Below, piece after piece: positions 43,026 to 51,228 of a stretch of 64,000 nt of DNA. The stretch is from contig JAUXTT010000037.1 in assembly GCA_030684395.1 (NCBI GenBank), positions 1-64,000 of the forward strand, read 5' to 3'. Within the stretch, counting starts at the first letter, position 1; every line of letters begins with the position of its first letter. The DNA comes from Bacteroidota bacterium (GTDB lineage: Bacteria; Bacteroidota; Bacteroidia; B-17B0; Aurantibacillaceae). A program made the translations under genes and the position numbers. The notes under the pieces were generated by a model. The model was not told the origin of the DNA. It worked only from the letters and a program-made list of their open reading frames with translations, and did no database searches.

Positions 43026-44081
43026 ATGAAAAAGTTACTTTTAATTGTTGCAGCTATTTCTACCCTAAGTTTTGGGGCGATGGCTCAGAAAAAACAGGCA
43101 AAACAAAAATTAAGTAAAATGGATAAAGAATTCTTAAGTAAACAAGCTGATGGCATGTATGCCAAATTTGAGACTAACAAAGGTGATATTTATACTTTGT
43201 TAGAATTTAAAAAAACACCTATGACTGTTGCAAACTTTGTAGGTTTGGCAGAAGGAACAATTAAAAATAAAGCAAAAGCTGATGGCACACCTTATTATGA
43301 TGGGTTAAAATTTCACCGGGTAATTCCTAATTTTATGATTCAGGGTGGTTGTCCGCTGGGCACAGGAAGTGGAGACCCGGGTTACAAATTTCCTGATGAG
43401 ATTGATACTACACTTAAGCATACCGGTCCTGGTATTTTAAGTATGGCAAACGCAGGTCCCGGAACAAACGGTTCTCAGTTTTTCATTACGCATACTGCAA
43501 CAGCCTGGTTAGATGGTAAACATACAGTGTTTGGTAAAGTTGTTCAGGGAATCGAAGTAGTAAATGCAATTGCTCAGAACGATACTATAAAAAAACTGAC
43601 AATCTTAAGAAAAGGAAAAGAAGCAGAAACATTTGTTGCAACAACAACTTTTGAAACAGCCAAGACTGAACTTACTAAAAAAGCAGAAGAAAAACGTAAA
43701 GCAGCTATGGAAGCAATGAACAAAACATTGAACGAAAAATACGGTGATGCAAAAGCAACCGAAAGTGGTTTAAAATACATCATGGTTACAGAAGGAACTG
43801 GTGCTCAACCAATAGCTACAAGTAATGTAACAGTACATTATACCGGTACATTATTAGATGGTAAAGTGTTTGATAGTTCAGTTGAGCGCGGGCAACCCGC
43901 AAGCTTTGGTTTAAACCAGGTTATTAAAGGTTGGACAGAAGGTTTGCAACTAATGAAAGTTGGTGGTAAGGCTAAATTAATAATACCTCCACACTTAGGT
44001 TACGGCGAGCAAGGTTACCCTGGCGTTATTCCTCCAAGTAGCTGGTTAGTATTCGATATTGAACTTCTTGAAGTAAAATAA
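43026..44081 (+). CDS. Cyclophilin-FKBP fusion prolyl isomerase
   Basis: The protein is 351 residues with a signal peptide ending GAMAQ. Residues 50-200 form a cyclophilin domain ([55 protein letters not shown]). A charged linker follows and residues about 245-351 form an FKBP domain ([53 protein letters not shown]). Proteins with both immunophilin domains are known as CFBP in Flavobacterium and some spirochaetes. It is the last gene of the operon, before a strong terminator. Confidence 0.92.
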   Translation: MKKLLLIVAAISTLSFGAMAQKKQAKQKLSKMDKEFLSKQADGMYAKFETNKGDIYTLLEFKKTPMTVANFVGLAEGTIKNKAKADGTPYYDGLKFHRVIPNFMIQGGCPLGTGSGDPGYKFPDEIDTTLKHTGPGILSMANAGPGTNGSQFFITHTATAWLDGKHTVFGKVVQGIEVVNAIAQNDTIKKLTILRKGKEAETFVATTTFETAKTELTKKAEEKRKAAMEAMNKTLNEKYGDAKATESGLKYIMVTEGTGAQPIATSNVTVHYTGTLLDGKVFDSSVERGQPASFGLNQVIKGWTEGLQLMKVGGKAKLIIPPHLGYGEQGYPGVIPPSSWLVFDIELLEVK

Positions 44082-44101
44082 AATTCAACTAAATAAATAT
44101 T

Positions 44102-44129
44102 AGTCCGGCCAATTGGTCGGACTTTTTTG
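44102..44129 (+). terminator. Rho-independent terminator of the isomerase operon
   Basis: AGTCCG and CGGACT form the stem (44102-44107, 44118-44123), with CCAATTGG in the loop, followed by T6. Confidence 0.85.
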
Positions 44130-44146
44130 TTTTAAGTAATTCAAAA

Positions 44147-44190
44147 CTTAGTGCCTCTTAGTGTGACCTTTGTGTTCTCAGTGGTTAAAA
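44147..44190. repeat. Single arm of the inverted-repeat family (c)
   Basis: Sequence ACTTAGTGCCTCTTAGTGTG through GTGGTTAAAA looks like the right arm of the intergenic inverted-repeat family. The matching left arm is missing, so it may be a decayed copy. Confidence 0.55.
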
Positions 44191-44223
44191 AGCATTAAGC
44201 AAAAAACCTTATATTTGTTCCTT

Positions 44224-45312
44224 ATGGCAGGCAATACGTTCGGTACTATCTTTAAACTTACCACTTTCGGCGAAAGTCATGGTGAAGCTATTGGTGGCAT
44301 CATTGATGGTTGTCCTGCCGGATTAGAAATCGATTTTGATTTTATCACTTCCGAAATGCAACGCCGTAAACCGGGGCAGTCGCATATTGTTACCCAGCGT
44401 AAAGAAGAAGATGAAGTGCAATTTCTTTCCGGGATATTTGAAGGAAAAACTACCGGTACACCAATCGGGTTTATTATTAAAAACGAAGATCAAAAATCAA
44501 AAGATTATAATCACAATGTAAGTGTGTATCGCCCTTCTCATGCTGATTATACCTACGGCCAAAAATATGGTATTCGTGATCACAGAGGTGGTGGACGTTC
44601 GTCGGCACGTGAAACAGCTTGCAGAGTTGTTGCCGGAGCAATAGCTAAATTACTTTTAAAGAAATTCAATGTTCAGATCACTGCATATGTTTCTCAAGTT
44701 GCATCAGTAAAATTGAACAAATCATATAAGGAACTGGATCTTTCTTCTATAGAAAAAAACATTGTTCGTTGTCCGGATGTGAAAGCAGCGGAAGAGATGA
44801 TCACACTTATTGAGCAAATCCGCAAAGCAGGCGATACAGTTGGAGGAGTAGTTTCGTGTGTATGTTCCAGCGTTCCTGTGGGATTGGGAGAACCGGTGTT
44901 TGATAAATTACATGCTGATCTTGCCAAAGCAATGATGAGTATAAATGCAACTAAGGGTTTTGAATATGGTGAAGGGTTTAATTCAGCGAATTTCAAAGGT
45001 TCAGAACTAAACGATCTTTTCGAAAACAAAGAAGGAACAATTAAAACCAAAACAAATCACTCGGGAGGAATTCAGGGAGGAATCAGTAATGGAGAAGATA
45101 TTTATTTTAATGTAGCGTTTAAACCCGTTGCAACCATTGTGCAATCACAGGCAACTGTTGATGCAGAAGGAAATGAAACAGAGATTAGCGGAAAAGGCAG
45201 ACACGATCCTTGTGTGTTGCCACGTGCAGTTCCAATTGTAGAAAGTATGGCAGCGCTTGTATTGGCCGACCACCTATTAAGAAATAAAACAACAAGATTA
45301 GATGAACTTTAA
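44224..45312 (+). CDS. aroC: Chorismate synthase
   Basis: The 362-residue protein starts [20 protein letters not shown], the canonical N-terminus. It has the FMN/EPSP-site segments [25 protein letters not shown] and [29 protein letters not shown]. It makes chorismate from EPSP, the last shared step of aromatic synthesis, using reduced flavin. The frame continues upstream to 44170, but that extension lies in the repeat arm. The symporter gene overlaps its end by 11 bases. Confidence 0.95.
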   Translation: MAGNTFGTIFKLTTFGESHGEAIGGIIDGCPAGLEIDFDFITSEMQRRKPGQSHIVTQRKEEDEVQFLSGIFEGKTTGTPIGFIIKNEDQKSKDYNHNVSVYRPSHADYTYGQKYGIRDHRGGGRSSARETACRVVAGAIAKLLLKKFNVQITAYVSQVASVKLNKSYKELDLSSIEKNIVRCPDVKAAEEMITLIEQIRKAGDTVGGVVSCVCSSVPVGLGEPVFDKLHADLAKAMMSINATKGFEYGEGFNSANFKGSELNDLFENKEGTIKTKTNHSGGIQGGISNGEDIYFNVAFKPVATIVQSQATVDAEGNETEISGKGRHDPCVLPRAVPIVESMAALVLADHLLRNKTTRLDEL

Positions 45313-46627
45313 GAAGAACGGACTTTTATTGGCAATTGTTATTGCTATGGTTATCGGTATTGTATTTGGTGCAATCATTAATTCAAATAAAACAAAAACC
45401 TTTAAACAAGAGGCTGCAAAGTTTGAGCAGACTTACAAAGGAAATGATAAAGCACTTGCTATTGTAAAAGCGGTTTATAAAAAAGCAGAAAAGGATTCAA
45501 AAAAAGATTCAGCATCCGGTTTCTCTTTGTTAAGTGATATTTTTCTTCGACTCATTAAAATGATCATTGCTCCACTAGTATTTGCTGTATTGGTGGTGGG
45601 CGTAGCCAAGGTCGGTGATTTTAAATCAGTCGGAAGGATAGGAGGAAAGACCATTTTGTACTTTACGTTTGCCGCATTAATATCATTAACAATAGGTTTA
45701 GTGATCGTAAATGTTTTTGAGCCGGGTAAAAAAATGCAACTTGAAATGCCCGAGGCAGGTGCTGATACAGGAGTAAAAACCGGAGCGCAAACAGCAAAGA
45801 ATTTTATAGCTCACGTTATTCCTCAAAGTGTAATCGAATCAATGGCAAATAATGAGATCCTGCCTATTGTTATTTTCTCCATCTTCTTTGGTATTGCTAT
45901 AGCATCTATTGGAGCAAAAGGTAAGATTGTAATTGACGTCCTTGATTCCATTGGGCACGCCATGTTCAAGGTTACCAACTTTGTAATGAAGTTCGCACCC
46001 GTCGGAATTTTTGGAGCCATTACCGCGGTTGTTATTCAGCAAGGATTGGATGTACTCTCGGGTTATATTTATCTGATAGCATGTTTCTTCGGAGGTTTGT
46101 TGTTTTTTGTATTTGTAATTTTGGTTCTTATTTGTTTTTCTTTGAAGATCAATTTCTTCAAATTGATGGGTTTGATCAAAGAACCTACCTTGCTCGCTTT
46201 TAGCACTGCCAGTTCAGAAGCCGCGATGCCAAAAACAATTGAGGCTTTGGAGAAATACGGGATATCTAATAAAGTGGTAAGCTTTGTGTTGCCTTTAGGT
46301 TATTCATTTAATCTCGATGGCTCTATTATGTACATGACCTTCGCAACCATGTTTATTGCGCAGGCTTACGGTATGGATATCAGTTTTGCAGATCAGGTAA
46401 AAATGATGTTAATACTACTGGTAACGAGTAAAGGTGTTGCAGGTGTACCTCGGGCATCTTTTGTGGTTATTGCCGGAACCTTAGCCATGTTTAAAATCCC
46501 GGTTGAAGGATTATTACTTTTATTGGCTGTGGATCAGTTACTCGACATGGGGCGCTCCGCAACCAATGTTATTGGGAATGCAGTTGCTTCTGCAGTTGTG
46601 GCTAAATGGGAAGGCGAGAAAATATAG
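45302..46627 (+). CDS. Dicarboxylate/amino acid:cation symporter (DAACS family)
   Basis: The 441-residue protein has the DAACS (GltPh/EAAT-like) fold: eight transmembrane helices and two hairpins. Family signatures are [41 protein letters not shown] (hairpin 1), [21 protein letters not shown] (TM7) and [27 protein letters not shown] (TM8). It takes up glutamate, aspartate or C4-dicarboxylates with Na+ or H+. A 40-residue Lys-rich loop follows TM1. The 11-base overlap with aroC suggests cotranscription, without an evident functional link. Confidence 0.9.
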   Translation: MNFKKNGLLLAIVIAMVIGIVFGAIINSNKTKTFKQEAAKFEQTYKGNDKALAIVKAVYKKAEKDSKKDSASGFSLLSDIFLRLIKMIIAPLVFAVLVVGVAKVGDFKSVGRIGGKTILYFTFAALISLTIGLVIVNVFEPGKKMQLEMPEAGADTGVKTGAQTAKNFIAHVIPQSVIESMANNEILPIVIFSIFFGIAIASIGAKGKIVIDVLDSIGHAMFKVTNFVMKFAPVGIFGAITAVVIQQGLDVLSGYIYLIACFFGGLLFFVFVILVLICFSLKINFFKLMGLIKEPTLLAFSTASSEAAMPKTIEALEKYGISNKVVSFVLPLGYSFNLDGSIMYMTFATMFIAQAYGMDISFADQVKMMLILLVTSKGVAGVPRASFVVIAGTLAMFKIPVEGLLLLLAVDQLLDMGRSATNVIGNAVASAVVAKWEGEKI

Positions 46628-46741
46628 AGATTTGGGATCCTTTTTATTATATCCTTGCATAATAAAAGTAATTTATAACTGATTCTTCTCACTAAATTCA
46701 GGAATAATTCTTAACTTCATACCAATAGTTCTGAGGATTCT

Positions 46742-46749
46742 TAACTTTG
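46742..46749 (+). promoter_or_regulatory. -7 box for the ABC exporter operon
   Basis: TAACTTTG matches TAnnTTTG exactly and lies 18 bases before the ATG at 46768. It also covers an in-frame TTG at 46747, which argues against that codon as the start. No clear -33 box was found. Confidence 0.4.
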
Positions 46750-46767
46750 CTAACTCAAGTCTCCGTT

Positions 46768-47856
46768 ATGAAACCGAATCTCATTTTCTCCCTCTTGTTA
46801 TTACTTACCTTGTTTTCCTGTTCCAAGGAGAGGAAGCATGTAAAGCCTATTGTTAGCGATATTACCGAAGCAGTGTATGCCTCTGGTAAGGTAAAGGCAG
46901 AGGAGCAATACAATGTTTTTTCAACTGTTAATGGAATTCTTCAAACTATTTATGTAATGCCGGGAGATAGTGTTTCTGTGGGAACACCAATGTTTGGTCT
47001 CGATAATATTACTTCTGAACTCAATTCACAAAACGCCCTACTTGCTTTGCAATTAAGCGAGGAGAATAATAAAAAGGGGTCAGATAAATTAAAAGAGACA
47101 GGTTTAACGGTTGACCTTGCTTATCAAAAATACCTACTCGATTCATCTTTATATCAACGGCAGAAAAAACTTTGGGAACAAAATGTAGGCTCTAAGGTAG
47201 ATTTAGAGCAAAAAGAATTGACCATGGTGAATTCAAGAACTGCATATAAAACCGCTGAAAGTAAATTCAATCAGCTAAAGAGCAATTTGGCAAAAGAGTT
47301 AAAGAACGCAGGATTAAATTATTCCATTTCTCAAAAGCTGGCGAAGGATTTTGTGATTAAAAGTAGCATCAATGGAAAAGTATACGATGTACTGAGAGAA
47401 AAAGGGGAACTAATAACCCCCCAAACTCAATTAGCTGTTGTAGGAAGCAGTTCTAAATTCAGTATAGAAATGGAAGTGGATGAAAATGATATTGCTAAAA
47501 TAAAGGTAGGGCAAGAAGTATTGGTGAATATGGATAGTTACAAGGGCGAAGTATTTACTGCTAAACTAACCGAGATCAACCCTATCATGAAGGAACGTAC
47601 GCACACTTTTTTGGTGAAGGCTCAATTTATTCAAGCTCCCAAAGTGTTATACCCCAATTTGAGCCTGGAAGCAAATATTGTTTTAAATACAAAGAAGAAT
47701 GCACTTGTTATTCCGAAAGAGTATTTAGTAGATGGAAAATACGTGCTTATTTCCGAAGAGGAAAAAAGGGAAGTGAAAATAGGTTTAAAAGATTATAAAA
47801 AAGTAGAGATCACAGAAGGATTGGATAGTACTCAATTTATTTATAAACCACTATAG
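46768..47856 (+). CDS. Efflux adaptor lipoprotein (HlyD/RND type)
   Basis: The 362-residue protein has a lipobox (LLTLFSCS) and an HlyD-type membrane-fusion protein layout. It has a first biotinyl-lipoyl half (EEQYNVFSTVNGILQTIYVMPGDSVSVGTPMF), a coiled-coil hairpin (about residues 85-180), the second lipoyl half (FVIKSSINGKVYDVLREKGELITPQTQLAVVG), and a beta-barrel domain. It links an inner-membrane transporter to the outer membrane. The adjacent permease and ATPase genes form a MacA/MacB-like set, here with the ATPase as a separate protein. No TolC gene is nearby. Confidence 0.85.
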   Translation: MKPNLIFSLLLLLTLFSCSKERKHVKPIVSDITEAVYASGKVKAEEQYNVFSTVNGILQTIYVMPGDSVSVGTPMFGLDNITSELNSQNALLALQLSEENNKKGSDKLKETGLTVDLAYQKYLLDSSLYQRQKKLWEQNVGSKVDLEQKELTMVNSRTAYKTAESKFNQLKSNLAKELKNAGLNYSISQKLAKDFVIKSSINGKVYDVLREKGELITPQTQLAVVGSSSKFSIEMEVDENDIAKIKVGQEVLVNMDSYKGEVFTAKLTEINPIMKERTHTFLVKAQFIQAPKVLYPNLSLEANIVLNTKKNALVIPKEYLVDGKYVLISEEEKREVKIGLKDYKKVEITEGLDSTQFIYKPL

Positions 47857-49116
47857 ATGAATATAAAATTAATTCTGAATGTTTCCATAAACCTTCTGCG
47901 CGCCCGATTAAAACAGTCGGTGGTTGCAGGAGTGGGAGTGACTTTCGGAATTACCATGTTTATCACCTTAGTGAGTTTTATGAATGGTTTAAATCAATTA
48001 CTCGACGGACTGATTCTTAATCGTACTGCTCATGTACGTTTGTATAATGAAGTAAAGCCAAACGAGACCCAACCGGTTAATTTTTCAAAGGCTTATGCAA
48101 ACCATCAGAATTTTATTTCTTCCGTAAAACCTAAAGATAGCGGTAAAGAAATATATGACAGCAAAGCCATTATGAAAGTGTTGTTGAGTGATGAGCGCGT
48201 ACAGGGTGTGGCCCCAAAAATTAATACCCAGGTTTTTTTTAATGCAGGAAATATTGAATTGGCCGGAGTTATAAATGGTGTGGATATAGCTGCCGAAGAA
48301 AAATTATTTATGTTCAGCGATTATGTTGTTGAAGGCGATAGTCGTGATTTAGCTACAGTAAGTAATAGTGTTTTTTTAGGAAAAGGGTTGGCAGATAAAA
48401 TGCTTGTTAATATTGGTGATGTTGTAAATGTAACAACGGCTCAGGGTGATTTTGTTTCGCTGAAAGTAGTCGGGGTTTTTCAGTTTGGTTTGGCCGATTT
48501 GGATAACACACAATCATATACTTCGCTTTCAACCGCTCAAAAATTATTTGCCAAGCCAACTTCTTATATTACAGATATTCAGGTGAAGTTGAAAGATGTT
48601 ATGTTAGCACCTGCAGTAGCAAAAGAATATGCGGAGATCTTTCAATTGGATGCAATTGATATTCAAACGGCCAATGCACAGTTTGAAACCGGGAGTACAA
48701 TACGATCCATCATTTCTTATGCGGTTGGTGTTACGTTATTAATAGTAGCCGGTTTTGGCATATATAATATTCTCAATATGATGATTTATGAGAAGATGGA
48801 TTCAATTGCAATATTAAAAGCAACCGGTTTTTCGGGGAACGATGTAAAGTGGATATTTGTTTTTATTTCAGTAATCATTGGAGTTTCTGGAGGAACATTG
48901 GGTCTGATCTTTGGTTATCTGCTATCACTTTTAATTGACAATATCCCTTTTGAAACAGCTTCGTTGCCAACTATTAAAACATTCCCGATTTATTATAATC
49001 CTGTTTTTTATATGATAGGCTTAAGCTTCGCCCTTGTAACAACATATATTGCAGGCTTGTTTCCTGCAAAAAAAGCAAGTAAAATAGATCCTGTTGACAT
49101 AATCAGAGGGAAATAA
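47857..49116 (+). CDS. ABC exporter permease (FtsX/MacB family)
   Basis: The 419-residue protein has a first transmembrane helix at about residues 22-45, a periplasmic domain of about 240 residues (MacB_PCD-like), and three helices at the C-terminus (SYAVGVTLLIVAGFGIYNILNMMIYEKMDSIAILKATG is the conserved FtsX region). It is the membrane half of a mechanotransmission-type ABC exporter. The ATG is directly after the adaptor's stop (no gap). The ATPase gene follows one base after its stop. Confidence 0.9.
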   Translation: MNIKLILNVSINLLRARLKQSVVAGVGVTFGITMFITLVSFMNGLNQLLDGLILNRTAHVRLYNEVKPNETQPVNFSKAYANHQNFISSVKPKDSGKEIYDSKAIMKVLLSDERVQGVAPKINTQVFFNAGNIELAGVINGVDIAAEEKLFMFSDYVVEGDSRDLATVSNSVFLGKGLADKMLVNIGDVVNVTTAQGDFVSLKVVGVFQFGLADLDNTQSYTSLSTAQKLFAKPTSYITDIQVKLKDVMLAPAVAKEYAEIFQLDAIDIQTANAQFETGSTIRSIISYAVGVTLLIVAGFGIYNILNMMIYEKMDSIAILKATGFSGNDVKWIFVFISVIIGVSGGTLGLIFGYLLSLLIDNIPFETASLPTIKTFPIYYNPVFYMIGLSFALVTTYIAGLFPAKKASKIDPVDIIRGK

Positions 49117-49117
49117 G

Positions 49118-49795
49118 ATGAGCACAAAAGTCATAGAAACAATTGCTGTTAGTAAAGAATTTAGCGATCCGGTAACTGTAAAGATCCTGAAAGAGGTAAG
49201 TTTCGATGTTCACCACGGAGAGTTTGTTTCCATTATGGGAAAATCAGGCTGCGGAAAATCAACTTTGCTTTATATTCTTTCAACTATGGATACCGATTAT
49301 GAAGGCAAACTGTATTTGAATGATGAATTACTCACCGGGAAAAACGACAAGCAATTGGCAAAGGTGCGTAATGAGAAAATAGGATTTGTGTTTCAGTTCC
49401 ATTATTTATTACAGGAGTTTTCTGTATTAAGAAATGTGATGATCCCCGGATTAAAACTTGCTAAATACAGTACGGAAGAAATTGAACACCGTGCAATGGA
49501 GCGCTTGCGAATGTTAGGCATGCAGGACCATGCCAATAAAAAAACAAATCAGCTGAGCGGTGGACAAAAACAACGGGTAGCCATTGCCAGGGCTTTAATA
49601 AATGATCCACTGATTATAATGGGAGATGAGCCCACCGGTAATCTGGATAAATTAAACAGCGATCTGGTATTTGATATATTAAGCGAACTCACAAAAGAGA
49701 ATAAACAAACCATATTAGTTGTTACTCATGACCCTGAATTTGCTGCAAAAACCGACCGAATTATTACCATGGCCGACGGAAAAATTATTTCCTAA
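49118..49795 (+). CDS. ABC exporter ATPase (LolD/MacB-like)
   Basis: The 225-residue ATPase has Walker A GKSGCGKST (about residues 42-50), Q-loop FVFQFHYLLQEFSV, signature LSGGQKQRVAIARAL, Walker B LIIMGDEPTGNLD and H-loop VVTHD. The Q-loop region is typical of the LolD/MacB/FtsE group, which couple to FtsX-type permeases. With the adaptor it would drive export of a small molecule, peptide or lipoprotein across the envelope. No regulator or substrate clue is in the operon. Confidence 0.93.
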   Translation: MSTKVIETIAVSKEFSDPVTVKILKEVSFDVHHGEFVSIMGKSGCGKSTLLYILSTMDTDYEGKLYLNDELLTGKNDKQLAKVRNEKIGFVFQFHYLLQEFSVLRNVMIPGLKLAKYSTEEIEHRAMERLRMLGMQDHANKKTNQLSGGQKQRVAIARALINDPLIIMGDEPTGNLDKLNSDLVFDILSELTKENKQTILVVTHDPEFAAKTDRIITMADGKIIS

Positions 49796-49955
49796 GTAAA
49801 ATAAAATTTCATTTTTTTTACCCAATAGGTTAAGAGTATTGTTGTTTTATAGGATAAAATCATAATTGATCCTAATAATCTGCGTTCCGCCATAGCGGAC
49901 TGCTTTCCATTTTGTGCAGCCAAATATCAGTTCAAATCAAAAACCGTTTTAGTTT

Positions 49956-50026
49956 ACCACTTATTTCCAAAAACCGACCACTTACAAAGTGATCTTATAA
50001 AAAGAACACTTTGGCATGTACCTTGG
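49956..50026 (+). promoter_or_regulatory. Direct-repeat operator and sigma-54-like promoter upstream of the Gly/Tyr-rich gene
   Basis: ACCACTTA occurs at 49956-49963 and 49977-49984, 21 bases apart, which is two helical turns and the spacing used by LytTR-type regulators. Downstream, TGGCAT, 5 bases, TTGG (50012-50026) matches the -24/-12 spacing of sigma-54 promoters, with one mismatch in the -12 box. The ATG is 39 bases further on. Function is inferred from spacing only. Confidence 0.4.
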
Positions 50027-50064
50027 TTATTGTTTTCAGCCGAAAGGTTTAAAAAAAATAAAAT

Positions 50065-50868
50065 ATGAAAACAATAGTTCGCCTTGCAATAGTTTGGGCG
50101 ATTGCAGGTTTAGCCGTTAATACGGTATCAGCTCAACAAGTTTTGCCAAAACCGGCGCAACCAAAAGTTATTAATAAAGGTGGTGGTGGTGGTAATAACC
50201 CAAAACCACCAAAAGGAAAAGGCAATGAAAAATGGTGGGTTTCCGTTGGAGTGGGTGGTGGACCAAATTGGGGTGGACCTCCTCCAAATTATGGTTATTA
50301 TGGCGGTTACAATAATTATGGTGCTTATGGCAACTATGGCGGTGGTTATAATTATTACGGTTACAATTACAGAAAGGCTGCACGAAAAAGAATTCGTAAT
50401 ACCGGTTACATTTTATACAACTCCATTCAGCAGGCAAACTGGGAAGGAATGTACAACCCGGTTTTATCAAGTGCGGTACAACATCAACAGTATGCAAAGT
50501 TTTTGTACAATTCAGGTAACTATATAGGAGCTATACACCACACCGACCGTGCGCGATATTTAGCATGGCAATCATTGAACTTTAATTATGGTTCAATCAA
50601 TGATCAAGGTTATAACGATTGGGACGATGACGATATGTATGGAGGAAATTATAACGGCGGAGGAAATGGCTACTATAGTGAAGATGGATATAAAAAGAAT
50701 GGCAGCAGTCCGGGAGGAAGCGATGTTTCCAAGCAAAAGCCCGGAACTACTCCTGATCCCGCAGCTAAAACTCCAAGTAATGAAGAATTAGATCAAAAAG
50801 TAAATAAAAAGGATTATACCAAAGAAGAATTAAAAGGTATGAAACTTCAGGATCTCGAAATTGAATAG
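50065..50868 (+). CDS. Secreted Gly/Tyr/Asn-rich protein
   Basis: The 267-residue protein has a signal peptide ending TVSAQ. Low-complexity Gly/Pro/Lys (residues 38-55) and Gly/Tyr/Asn runs (76-105) precede a helical domain of about 75 residues (KAARKRIRNTGYILYNSIQQANWEGMYN to YLAWQSLNFNYG), where paired helices suggest a compact repeat. An acidic, Gly-rich and charged tail follows. I do not recognise the family. The domain order suggests an envelope or extracellular structural protein. The upstream region holds two ordered DNA motifs, so regulation may be elaborate. Confidence 0.7.
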   Translation: MKTIVRLAIVWAIAGLAVNTVSAQQVLPKPAQPKVINKGGGGGNNPKPPKGKGNEKWWVSVGVGGGPNWGGPPPNYGYYGGYNNYGAYGNYGGGYNYYGYNYRKAARKRIRNTGYILYNSIQQANWEGMYNPVLSSAVQHQQYAKFLYNSGNYIGAIHHTDRARYLAWQSLNFNYGSINDQGYNDWDDDDMYGGNYNGGGNGYYSEDGYKKNGSSPGGSDVSKQKPGTTPDPAAKTPSNEELDQKVNKKDYTKEELKGMKLQDLEIE

Positions 50869-50889
50869 TGTTTGGTAGAAAGGTGGAAG

Positions 50890-50922
50890 AAAAGGGTGGT
50901 TTCGGGAGGAATCGCCCTTTTT
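50890..50922 (+). terminator. Rho-independent terminator
   Basis: AAAAGGGTGGTT and AATCGCCCTTTT form a 12-base stem with two G-T pairs, followed by T. It starts 22 bases after the Gly/Tyr-rich gene stop. Confidence 0.7.
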
Positions 50923-50947
50923 GATTTAAACCCGCTTCCGAAATTTT

Positions 50948-51090
50948 AACCACATACATAGTTTTTTTTTGAGTTTAAAAGAGAATTGTACTAGCAGAGC
51001 TTCGCTTTCACATAGAAGAGATGCTATGTGTAAAACAAAGTTCTATCTCTAACTTTTAATAAATAAGAGTTTTCTATGTGCCTATGTGGT
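50948..51090. repeat. Long imperfect inverted-repeat element (d)
   Basis: The element starts AACCACATACATAG and ends CTATGTGCCTATGTGGTT. The arms carry CATAG words and the centre is about 90 bases. The 360-bp gap 50869-51228 contains the terminator, this element and the glnN promoter, and no gene. Confidence 0.75.
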
Positions 51091-51178
51091 TAAAAAGGGA
51101 GCCTTAAGTCAGAAAATCAACTTTTTTCACAGTAGTTGATAAAAAAAGGGGGGGGTGCTCCAAAAAAATCAATTTTTT

Positions 51179-51210
51179 TTGGCTGTACCCCTAAAATTTG
51201 ACTACTTTTG
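51179..51210 (+). promoter_or_regulatory. Promoter of the glutamine synthetase gene
   Basis: TTG (51179-51181), 21 bases, then TACTTTTG (51203-51210) matches the Bacteroidota promoter with an exact -7. The ATG is 19 bases downstream. An imperfect hairpin (GGGGGTGCTCC arm near 51150, GGCTGTACCCC arm near 51181) covers the -33 region and may be a regulator site. Confidence 0.6.
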
Positions 51211-51228
51211 GCAAAAATTAATAAAATT

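Noticed and set aside
44170-44223. Extended N-terminus of chorismate synthase
   Set aside because: The extra residues fall in an intergenic repeat arm, while MAGNTFG at 44224 is the conserved start.
46640-46670. Possible terminator after the symporter gene
   Set aside because: The inverted repeat TTTTATTAT/ATAATAAAA has no GC core and no clear T-tract; too weak.
50171-50497. Minus-strand His-rich frame opposite the Gly/Tyr-rich gene
   Set aside because: It is the complement of GGT/TAT repeats in a real gene and has no signal of its own.
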